Origin: Nitriliruptoraceae bacterium | GTDB taxonomy: Bacteria > Actinomycetota > Nitriliruptoria > Nitriliruptorales > Nitriliruptoraceae | Direction: 5' to 3' | DNA: 8,371 bases | Assembly: GCA_007120485.1 (NCBI GenBank) | Contig: SKNP01000007.1 | Location: 1 to 8,371, forward strand | In this document: positions 1 to 6,018 of the stretch, piece after piece | Layout: each line of letters starts with the position of its first letter | Numbering within the stretch: the first letter of the stretch is position 1 | Position numbers and translations under genes: made by a program | The notes under the pieces: model-generated | Databases searched by the model: none | Told to the model about the DNA's origin: nothing | Seen by the model: only the letters and a program-made list of their open reading frames with translations

Positions 1-1226
1 CGCGCCGAGCGGGCCTCCATCGACCGGCCGGCGGAGAGCAGCTCCAGGTCGGGCAGGTCGTAGTCCCCCCAGTCCACCTCCGGCGCGACCGGGCGTGCTT
101 TGGTCGTCGCCGGGTCGTCGGCCACCTTCGCGCGTTCCGTCGGTCGGGTCGCTGCCAGCTCGTCGTCCGCTCCCGGCGCGTCGCCGGCCGACGGCTGCTG
201 CGGCGTGCCGGCCGATGCCTCCTGCGGCGTACCGGTGGCCGCCGACGCCGGCTGGGCCTCCTCGTCATCGTCCACGCCGCGGATCGGGAGCTGCTCACCG
301 CGCTTGCCCTCCAGCGTGGCGCGGATCCTGGCGGCGCCGACCTCCTCGGTGGGGTCATGCTCCTCCGCGCTGCCGCGCAGCGACGCGGTCGAGGCCGTCG
401 TGCCGGCCTGTTCCGGTTCCGTGTCGGGGTCCGGCTCGTCGTCCGATCGCGTGACCATCCCGCGCACCGCATCGATCACCGCGCTGACCGGGGTCTTGGT
501 GATCACGAGCAGGCCGAGCACGCTGATGGCGACCAGCACCGGCGTCGCACCCCACACCGACAGGGCCCACACCAGCGGCGTCGCGACCACCCAGCCGAGC
601 AGTCCACCGGCGAGCCACAACCCTCGCATCCCGGCGGCCGGGTCGGGGGCACCGGCCAGCAGGTGCAGCCCGCCGAGCAGCCCGATCGCCAACACGACCG
701 AACCGACAGCGATCCGGCCGATCTCCCCACCGGGGCGGCCGATCACCACCAGCAGCCCGAACCAGGCCAGCAGCACGGGGATCAGGAACCCGACCAGCCC
801 GAGCAGCCCGAGGGTCAACGCTTCCAGGAACGCCCCGACCGGTCCGGCCGCATCGGCGTAGGTCCCCAGCCCGGCGACGACACCGAGCACCAGCAGGGCC
901 AGCCCCCCGGCATCGCGCCGTCGGTCGCCGAGGTGTTCGCGGAAGGGCCGGAACATGCGGCCGGCGCGTCCGCCCGACCCACCGGTGTCGTCGGAGGATG
1001 CGGACGCGGCTCCCTTGCCCCCGGTCGCCTTGGCGCCCTTGCCGGACGCCGGTTCGCGACGCGCGCGGCCGCGGGAACCCGAGCCGGCCGGCGGCTTGCT
1101 GCCGCCCTTCGCGCCCTTGGCGCCCTTGGCCGACGGGTTGCTGGTCGCCGCCTTCGACCCACCCTTGGCCGAGCCGCGCGCCTGACGGCGGCCGCCGGCC
1201 TTCGGGTCAGACGTGGTCGAGCCCAC
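1..1226 (-). CDS. ftsK: DNA translocase FtsK, N-terminal part (3' end outside window)
   Basis: About 408 residues are visible; the motor (Walker A/B) and gamma domains lie beyond the window. FtsK anchors at the division septum and pumps chromosomal DNA to resolve termini. Residues 1-105 form a basic, Lys/Ala/Gly/Ser-rich cytoplasmic tail with SAKGAKGAKGG-like runs. Hydrophobic segments follow at about 107-124, 137-163, 171-192 and 203-243 (the last may be two helices), matching the FtsK membrane anchor. An acidic, Pro/Ala/Gln-rich linker then leads to WGDYDLPDLELL (near residues 383-394), the Y-x-LP-x-x-x-LL entry to the FtsK motor region. The GTG start at 1226 is chosen because an in-frame TAG lies 13 codons upstream (1263-1265), an AGGGGG precedes it by four bases, and only a TTG competes. 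It lies downstream of RNase J, as in other actinomycetes. The identity rests on topology, the LP-LL motif and synteny, since no ATPase motif is visible. Confidence 0.88.
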   Translation of the reverse strand, partial: MGSTTSDPKAGGRRQARGSAKGGSKAATSNPSAKGAKGAKGGSKPPAGSGSRGRARREPASGKGAKATGGKGAASASSDDTGGSGGRAGRMFRPFREHLGDRRRDAGGLALLVLGVVAGLGTYADAAGPVGAFLEALTLGLLGLVGFLIPVLLAWFGLLVVIGRPGGEIGRIAVGSVVLAIGLLGGLHLLAGAPDPAAGMRGLWLAGGLLGWVVATPLVWALSVWGATPVLVAISVLGLLVITKTPVSAVIDAVRGMVTRSDDEPDPDTEPEQAGTTASTASLRGSAEEHDPTEEVGAARIRATLEGKRGEQLPIRGVDDDEEAQPASAATGTPQEASAGTPQQPSAGDAPGADDELAATRPTERAKVADDPATTKARPVAPEVDWGDYDLPDLELLSAGRSMEARSA

Positions 1227-1273
1227 GGGGCCCCCTGATGGTCGGATGGGTCTCAACGCAGGCTACCGGTCGA

Positions 1274-1285
1274 CCACACGTGTGG
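1274..1285. promoter_or_regulatory. 12-base perfect palindrome upstream of ftsK
   Basis: CCACACGTGTGG is perfectly self-complementary and lies 48 bases upstream of the ftsK GTG. On the minus strand it sits eight bases upstream of TAGCCT (1260-1265), a poor -10-like hexamer. It could be an operator for a dimeric regulator in the ftsK promoter. No convincing -35 element is present, and no family could be assigned to the site. Confidence 0.3.
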
Positions 1286-1406
1286 AACTACCGCCGTGCA
1301 CGACCGACCGGACGCTTCCGTGCGCTGCGCGAGCGACGCGCCGGCCGAGCGGTCAGGCTGACGCGGTCCGTTCCCCTCCGCTGGGTCGGACCCGCGCAGC
1401 CGGGGG

Positions 1407-1512
1407 GCACCGAGCGGTCGGACCCGCAGCCAGCCGCACCGAGCGGTCGGCCACACGCAGCCAGCCGCACCGAGCGGTCGGACCCGCAGCCAGCCGCACC
1501 GAGCGGTCGGCC
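1407..1512. repeat. Short tandem repeat, four copies of a 15-base core
   Basis: The core GCACCGAGCGGTCGG occurs exactly at 1407-1421, 1436-1450, 1467-1481 and 1496-1510. The starts are 29, 31 and 29 bases apart, separated by linkers of the type CCGCAGCCAGCC. A higher-order unit is visible: 46 bases from 1407 recur exactly 60 bases later from 1467. A decayed extra unit lies just upstream (about 1385-1406). Each core can form a small hairpin (CCGA, loop GCGG, TCGG), with an alternative CCGC/GCGG pairing at the linker junction. The last copy ends ten bases from the RNase J stop codon, so on the minus strand the array would be transcribed as the 3' untranslated region of rnj. Function is unknown. 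Confidence 0.9.
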
Positions 1513-1519
1513 CCGCGGA

Positions 1520-3187
1520 TCAGGCCTCCTGCACGACCGGCAGGATGAACGGACGCCGACCGGTCTCGGCCTTCCAGAAGCGACCGGTGGCCTGGACCAC
1601 GTGGCGTTGGACGGCGGCCGGGTCCTCGAACTTGGCCTCGGCGAGGCCATCGAGCTCCCGGTCGACCGCCTTGCGGGCCGCCTCGAGGATGTCGTCGGCC
1701 TGCTCGTGGAACACCACGCCCTTCTGGGTGACGACCGTGTCCCCGGCGATCTGGCGCTCGTGGGTGTCGATCGTGACGATGACCACGCAGATGCCGTCCT
1801 CGCCGATCCGGCGACGGTCGCGAAGCAACGCTGGTCCGACGTCGTCGAGCAGCCCATCGATGTAGACGTGGCTGGTCGGGACCCCCTGTCCGCGGGAGAC
1901 CTCACCCTCCTCGAGCAGCAAGGAGTCGCCGTCCTCGCACACCCACACCTTCTCCGGCAAGCAGCCGGTGTCGCGGGCGATCTGCGCGTGCGCCTGCAGA
2001 TGGCGGTACTCGCCGTGGACCGGCACGAAGTTCTCCGGTTCCACGATGTTGTGGAACAACACCAGGTCCTCCGCCGAGGCGTGCCCGGAGACGTGCACGT
2101 GAGCGACGCCCTTGTGGATCACCGTGCAGCCACGTCGCGCGAGGTTGTTGATCGAGCGGAACACCGCCTGCTCGTTCCCCGGGATCAGGCTGGACGCCAG
2201 GATGATCAGGTCACCTTCGCCGACCTCCAGGGTGCGGTGGTCCCCGGCCGCCATCAACGACAGGGCGCTGAACGGCTCCCCCTGCGAACCGGTGGACACC
2301 ACCATCAGCTCCGACCGGTCGTAGCGGTCGACCTCGTTGAGTTCGACCGCGAGGTCCGGGTCGAAGTCGAGGTAGCCGAGTTCCCCCGCGATCGCCATGT
2401 TGCGGACCATCGAGCGGCCGACGAACACCGGCCGGCGTCCGACGGCCGTGGCGGCGTCGAGGACCTGCTGGATGCGGTGGACGTGCGAGGCGAACGAGGC
2501 GACGACCACCAGCCCTTCGGCATCCGCGATGTGCTGGCGCAGTGTCGTGCCGATCGTGCGCTCCGGGGGCACGTGCCCGGGGGATTCCGCGCCGGTCGAG
2601 TCGGCCAGCAACAGGTCCACGGTCTCATCACCGAGCCGGGCGAAGTGCGCGAGGTCGGTCGGACGACCGTCGAGCGGGCTCTGGTCGAGCTTGAAGTCGC
2701 CGGTGTGCACGATCAACCCGTGCGGGGTCCGCAGCGCGAACGCGACCCCGTCGGGGATCGAGTGGGAGACCTGGACCGCCTCGACGTCGAACGGTCCCTG
2801 TTGGACGCGGTCGCCGGGCTCGATCTCCTCGAACCTCGGGGTCGGCAGGTCCGGCCACTCCTCGAGGATCGCCTTGCAGAACGCGAGCGTCAGCCGGGTG
2901 CCGTAGACCGGCAGCGGCCGGTCGAGATCCCGCAGCAGGTACGGCAGCGCGCCGACGTGGTCGAGGTGGCCATGGGTGAGGAACACCGCCTCCACGTCGT
3001 CGCCGCGGTCCGCCAGCCAGCTCCAGTCGGCCAGGATCATGTCGACACCGGGGTGTTCCGCGTCAGGGAACAACACCCCGACATCGACGATGGCGAGCCG
3101 CCCATCGATCTCCACGGTGGCCATGTTGCGGCCGATCTCGCCGAGCCCACCCAGGAAGGTGAGCTCGACCGGGGGCGTAGCGCTCAT
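1520..3187 (-). CDS. rnj: Ribonuclease J (metallo-beta-lactamase/beta-CASP nuclease)
   Basis: This 555-residue protein has the usual RNase J length. RNase J is a zinc-dependent 5'-3' exo- and endoribonuclease acting in rRNA maturation and mRNA decay. Zinc-ligand motifs are visible in order: HGHLDH (H72, H74, D76, H77), SHSIPD (H142), HTGDFK (D164), SGHAS (H369) and VHGEY (H391). The N-terminal GGLGEIGRN is typical, and the beta-CASP insertion includes ADSTGAE (195-201) and STGSQGEP (298-305). The C-terminal dimerisation region is present through to VVQEA, so the enzyme looks complete and active. The usual HGHEDH is HGHLDH here, a change outside the metal ligands. The ATG at 3187 has a weak GAAGG seven bases upstream. 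It follows dapA by 57 bases on the same strand, the standard actinomycete arrangement, so co-transcription is likely. Confidence 0.97.
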   Translation of the reverse strand: MSATPPVELTFLGGLGEIGRNMATVEIDGRLAIVDVGVLFPDAEHPGVDMILADWSWLADRGDDVEAVFLTHGHLDHVGALPYLLRDLDRPLPVYGTRLTLAFCKAILEEWPDLPTPRFEEIEPGDRVQQGPFDVEAVQVSHSIPDGVAFALRTPHGLIVHTGDFKLDQSPLDGRPTDLAHFARLGDETVDLLLADSTGAESPGHVPPERTIGTTLRQHIADAEGLVVVASFASHVHRIQQVLDAATAVGRRPVFVGRSMVRNMAIAGELGYLDFDPDLAVELNEVDRYDRSELMVVSTGSQGEPFSALSLMAAGDHRTLEVGEGDLIILASSLIPGNEQAVFRSINNLARRGCTVIHKGVAHVHVSGHASAEDLVLFHNIVEPENFVPVHGEYRHLQAHAQIARDTGCLPEKVWVCEDGDSLLLEEGEVSRGQGVPTSHVYIDGLLDDVGPALLRDRRRIGEDGICVVIVTIDTHERQIAGDTVVTQKGVVFHEQADDILEAARKAVDRELDGLAEAKFEDPAAVQRHVVQATGRFWKAETGRRPFILPVVQEA

Positions 3188-3244
3188 CGGTGAGCCTTCG
3201 GGTCGAAGATGTCGTTCGAAGCGGTCAGCAGGGGTCTCGACGCG

Positions 3245-4192
3245 TCAGCGCCGGGCCTCGAGGGGCTCGAGCGCCTCGAGCACCTTGGCGACGACCTCCG
3301 GTGAGGCCTCGGCCAGCGGGCCGCGGACCGGGCCGGCCGGCAGCCCCCGGGCCGCGAGCGCACCCTTGAGCGGTGCCGGCGACGGCTCCGCGAACAGGGC
3401 GCGGTGCAGCGGCTGGCAGGCCAGTTGGAGCTGCCACGCCCGCGCCGGGTCGGTGGGGAACGCCTCGACCATCGCCGCGATCTCCGGGCCGGCGAGGTGG
3501 GCAGCGACGGAGACGACCCCGACCGCGCCGGTGGCCAGCATGACCAGGTTGACCTCGTCGGAGCCGGACCAGCGCACGAACCCGCCGGGAGCGCCCTGGG
3601 TGGCGGCGGCGACGTCGGCTGCCTTGCCGAGATCGGTGGTGGCGTCCTTGACCCCCACGATGTTGCGGACCTCGGCGAGCTCCACCTGGGTCGGGACGTC
3701 GATGGCGCGGCCGGTGCGGCCGGGGATGTCGTAGAGGACCACGGGCCGGTCGGTGGCGTCCGCCGCCGCACGGAAGTGGCGCAGCAGACCACGTTGGTCC
3801 GGCCGGTTGTAGTAGGGCGTCACGACCAGCACCGCGTCCGCGCCGGCCTCGGTCGCCCGGGCGGTCGCGGCGACCGTCTTGGCGGTGTCGTTCGACCCGG
3901 TCCCCATCATCACGGTCGCACGGTCGCCGACGGCCTCGCGCACGGCGGCCAGGAGCTCCCAGGGCTCCTCGCCCTGGAGCGTCGGCGACTCGCCCGTCGT
4001 GCCGTTGACCAGGACCGTCTGCGTGCCATCGGCAACCAGATGGGACGCGAGCACCGACGCACCGTCGGTGTCGAGAGCCCCGTCCGAGGTGAACGGCGAG
4101 ATCATCGCCGTGACGACCCGACCGATGCCGGCCGGTGGTTCGGGGAAGGTCGTTGGTCGGTCGGCGGTCGCGGTGTCCGTCGGGCTCGCCAC
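3245..4192 (-). CDS. dapA: 4-hydroxy-tetrahydrodipicolinate synthase
   Basis: DapA condenses pyruvate with aspartate semialdehyde in the cytoplasm, the first committed step to lysine and diaminopimelate for peptidoglycan. The 315-residue TIM-barrel protein keeps the family's key residues: NGTTGESPTL (T65, T66), TPYYNRP (Y128, equivalent to E. coli Tyr107), LYDIPGRTG (Y154 and R159, equivalent to Tyr133 and Arg138) and GVKDAT with the Schiff-base lysine K182. The reading frame extends upstream to an ATG at 4321. I choose GTG at 4192 because AGGGAG lies seven bases before it, and the extra 43 residues would be an Arg/Pro/Ser-rich extension unlike the family. Even so, about 20 residues precede the usual N terminus. 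RNase J follows after 57 bases. A related aldolase of the same superfamily is possible, but the neighbourhood and motifs favour DapA. Confidence 0.95.
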   Translation of the reverse strand: MASPTDTATADRPTTFPEPPAGIGRVVTAMISPFTSDGALDTDGASVLASHLVADGTQTVLVNGTTGESPTLQGEEPWELLAAVREAVGDRATVMMGTGSNDTAKTVAATARATEAGADAVLVVTPYYNRPDQRGLLRHFRAAADATDRPVVLYDIPGRTGRAIDVPTQVELAEVRNIVGVKDATTDLGKAADVAAATQGAPGGFVRWSGSDEVNLVMLATGAVGVVSVAAHLAGPEIAAMVEAFPTDPARAWQLQLACQPLHRALFAEPSPAPLKGALAARGLPAGPVRGPLAEASPEVVAKVLEALEPLEARR

Positions 4193-4212
4193 GCTGGGAC
4201 TCCCTGGTCGTG
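4187..4212 (-). promoter_or_regulatory. Ribosome binding site fixing the dapA start
   Basis: On the minus strand an AGGGAG sits seven bases before the GTG at 4190-4192. No comparable site precedes the longer ATG alternative at 4321. This supports the shorter 315-residue DapA. Confidence 0.55.
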
Positions 4213-4399
4213 GTCGTCTCGCACTCGGTCGCATGCTCGCTGGGTGGTCGGATGCGGCTGACCGGACGCGACCGGCCACGCCCCGAGAAGGCGAGGATGG
4301 GTGTCGCGTGCGGCCGACCATCGCCGGACGCCCCGTATCCTAACCGCCGGACGCGCCCGCGCCGCGGGGCTGTTACCAGCCGACGACCGGGGACGAACC
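4193..4399. promoter_or_regulatory. Divergent control region between dapA and the Dabb-protein gene
   Basis: This 207-base gap separates two genes reading away from each other, so it should contain both promoters. The best AT-rich element is at 4336-4342. It reads TATCCT on the plus strand (59 bases before the GTG at 4400) and TAGGAT on the minus strand, each four of six matches to a -10 box. Neither has a good -35 partner at 16-18 bases. I see no riboswitch-like structure or clear operator. Confidence 0.35.
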
Positions 4400-4699
4400 G
4401 TGATCTGGCACATCGTGCGCCTCGACTTCACCGGCATCGACGAGGCCGACCGGCAGGACCTCGAGGACCGCCTGGCCTCCCTGACCTCGATCGATGAGGT
4501 GGCCTGGCTGCGCCTCGCCCGCGACGTGGAGGAGCCAGCCGTCACGGGCCTGATCACCGCGTTCGACACCGTCGAGGACCTGGCCGCCTACCGGGTCCAC
4601 CCGGACCACATCCCGGTCGTCGAGCGGATCCGCGAACTGGAACTCGGGACCGCACGGCTGGATATCGCCACCGACGATCATCCGCTCGAGCTGCCGTGA
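4400..4699 (+). CDS. Dabb (stress-responsive A/B-barrel) domain protein
   Basis: This 99-residue protein fits the Dabb ferredoxin-like fold: an IWHIVRLDF first strand, a helix with E/D-rich LEDRLASL, a strand with alternating hydrophobics, and the family's closing signature FDTVEDLAAYRVHPDH (residues 55-70, with H67-P-x-H70). Dabb proteins are small dimeric barrels. Some act on polyketide or aromatic intermediates, but most bacterial single-domain members have no assigned substrate. I place the start at GTG 4400, six bases after GGGGA. The frame continues upstream to ATG 4301, but that would add an Arg-rich 33-residue leader absent from the fold. The stop codon overlaps the next gene's start (GTGA), which implies translational coupling. 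The fold call is fairly secure, the biochemical role unknown. Confidence 0.78.
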   Translation: MIWHIVRLDFTGIDEADRQDLEDRLASLTSIDEVAWLRLARDVEEPAVTGLITAFDTVEDLAAYRVHPDHIPVVERIRELELGTARLDIATDDHPLELP

Positions 4700-5571
4700 C
4701 CGGGACCGCGCAGCCCGTCGAGGTGGCGGCGGGGGCCAGCCACGGGGCGGCGGAGGCCATCCACGGAGCGGCGGGGGCCACCGCCGGGGCAGCGTCGGTT
4801 CTCGCTCACGCCGGACCCGGGTCGACCTGGCAGGCCATGGTGGTCGTCGCCGGGGTCGTCCTGGCGGGCTACGTCATCGTGGCGGCATCCGGACGGATCA
4901 CGATCGAGCGGCCAGACGACCTGGTCGTGCCGGTCGCCGCGGCCGCGATCGCCGGCGGGATCGGGGTGGTCGGCCACGCGGTCCTCTCCGACTTCATCGG
5001 CTGGGGGCTCCCGCTGGCGGTCACCGCGTTGCTGACGCTCACGCTCGCGGCGACGACGCCGTTGGACGTCCGGCTGCCGGGACCGCTACCGATGGGCGCG
5101 CTCGCCGTGGCACTGGTCAGCACCATCACCCTCTACCAGCCGTTGACGATCGCGTTGCATCCGCCACCGGAGTTCCTGCCCCTCGCCGAGGACGCGCGGA
5201 TCGCCATCGAGGAGCCGGCGGACGAGGCGACCGTGCCGGCAGGCACCGTCGAGGTCACCGTCGTGACCGACGAGGCCAGCATCGGTCCGGGCGGCCTCGA
5301 GCTGGACGAGCTCGACCTCGCCCGACCGGCCCACGCCGGCGAGTTGGCCGTCCGGCGAGCCGCGGTGGATGCGGACGGCACCACATCCGACCGGCAGCGC
5401 GTGGCGTCCGACCCTGGGCCGGACTGCACCGTGGCCGACCCGTGCGAGCGCGCGACCATCGACCTCGATCTGGAACCGGGCACCTGGCGGATCACCGTGG
5501 AGCTCCGCCGTGGCGACGGCACCGAACTCGCCCCGACCGTCACCGACCACGTCACGGTCGAGGTGGAGTAG
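4696..5571 (+). CDS. Membrane protein with extracytoplasmic beta-rich tail, unknown function
   Basis: This 291-residue protein is not recognised. Residues 1-45 are an Ala/Gly-rich, low-complexity segment with a repeated GA-x-HGAA pattern (around residues 13-19 and 20-27). Four hydrophobic helices are predicted by eye at about 46-64, 76-97, 103-121 and 132-152. The remaining 140 residues are soluble, acidic and rich in alternating beta-strand patterns (VEVTVVTDEA, WRITVEL, HVTVEVE), ending without an anchor. This resembles an immunoglobulin-like or carbohydrate-binding-type fold outside the membrane. C244 and C250 could form a disulfide. The GTG start at 4696 overlaps the upstream TGA (GTGA), indicating coupling to the Dabb protein. 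A later start at Met48 is possible, but third-position GC bias already holds across the first 45 codons. Confidence 0.72.
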   Translation: MTGTAQPVEVAAGASHGAAEAIHGAAGATAGAASVLAHAGPGSTWQAMVVVAGVVLAGYVIVAASGRITIERPDDLVVPVAAAAIAGGIGVVGHAVLSDFIGWGLPLAVTALLTLTLAATTPLDVRLPGPLPMGALAVALVSTITLYQPLTIALHPPPEFLPLAEDARIAIEEPADEATVPAGTVEVTVVTDEASIGPGGLELDELDLARPAHAGELAVRRAAVDADGTTSDRQRVASDPGPDCTVADPCERATIDLDLEPGTWRITVELRRGDGTELAPTVTDHVTVEVE

Positions 5572-5576
5572 CGCCT

Positions 5577-5603
5577 CGGTCAGGATCCGGCGCACGCTGA
5601 CCG
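5577..5603. terminator. Candidate hairpin between two convergent genes
   Basis: CGGTCAG (5577-5583) and CTGACCG (5597-5603) are perfect inverted repeats with a 13-base loop. The first arm begins six bases past the plus-strand stop codon, and the hairpin lies 44 bases past the minus-strand stop at 5647. The position suits a bidirectional terminator in the 75-base convergent gap. There is no T-run on either side, so intrinsic termination is doubtful. Confidence 0.35.
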
Positions 5604-5646
5604 GCTGGCTCCAGGCCATCCGGCAGCGACCTCGGCAGCCTCACCG

Positions 5647-6018
5647 TCAGGCCTGACCGCCCCGGATCGCGGAGTACACCAGCGCGCCGGCCGCGACGAA
5701 CGCGACCGCCAGGGCCGCGCCCGGCGATGGCCCCAACCCCAGCTGGGGCACGCGTCCCAGCGCCCCACCAGGGGCCACGCTGGGCAGCGCGAGCAGGACC
5801 ACGATCAGCGCGGACAACGCCGGGATCAGCCGGTCGCTGCGCCCCATCGCCACCCCGACGCCGACCAACGCCCCGATGGCCACGTAGCAGGCGACCACCC
5901 ACCAGGGGCTGGTCCCCTCCCCCACGGCGGAGGTCAGGATCGTCGACAGCTCGATCAGCAACAGGACCGCGACCCCGAGTCCGAGGCCGATCAGGACACC
6001 GCGGACCCGGGTGTTCAC
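5647..6018 (-). CDS. Small four-helix membrane protein, unknown function
   Basis: This 123-residue hydrophobic protein is not recognised. Helices appear at about residues 8-30, 39-58, 64-80 and 100-117, with short charged loops (R60, D62, R63) and a two-residue-pair basic N terminus (R4, R6) that suggests a cytoplasmic N end. The GTG start overlaps the TGA of the ThyX-like gene (GTGA), and a strong GGGAGG lies six bases upstream, inside the end of that gene. It is therefore almost certainly made from the same transcript and coupled to it. The gene is followed by the convergent gap. A role linked to the ThyX-like protein cannot be deduced from sequence, and the coupling may only reflect operon packing. 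Confidence 0.72.
   Translation of the reverse strand: MNTRVRGVLIGLGLGVAVLLLIELSTILTSAVGEGTSPWWVVACYVAIGALVGVGVAMGRSDRLIPALSALIVVLLALPSVAPGGALGRVPQLGLGPSPGAALAVAFVAAGALVYSAIRGGQA

Larger units (their letters stand above)
1227..1519. other. Intergenic region between RNase J and ftsK
   Basis: This 293-base gap contains a tandem repeat next to the RNase J stop codon, a short odd palindrome GTCAG-G-CTGAC (1352-1362), a 12-base palindrome (1274-1285) and the likely ftsK leader. Open frames cross it in several directions, but they are rich in Arg/Pro/Ser and read through the DNA repeat without any family signature, so I call none of them a gene. It probably holds the 3' end of the RNase J transcript and the ftsK control region. 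Confidence 0.7.

Noticed and set aside
1407..1512. Tandem repeat considered as a CRISPR array
   Set aside because: The repeats are 15 bases with near-identical 14-16 base linkers. CRISPR spacers should be unique and longer, and no cas genes are nearby.
998..3193. Plus-strand open frame of 731 codons antisense to ftsK and RNase J
   Set aside because: It runs opposite two well-supported genes, shows no family motif, reads through the tandem repeat and is Arg/Asp/His/Val-rich, as expected from the complement of GC3-biased codons.
4193..4321. N-terminal extension of DapA to the ATG at 4321
   Set aside because: The added 43 residues are Arg/Pro/Ser-rich and outside the family's length, while the GTG at 4192 has a good ribosome binding site.
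4301..4399. N-terminal extension of the Dabb protein to the ATG at 4301
   Set aside because: The Dabb fold begins right at the GTG at 4400, and the extension would cross the likely promoter region.
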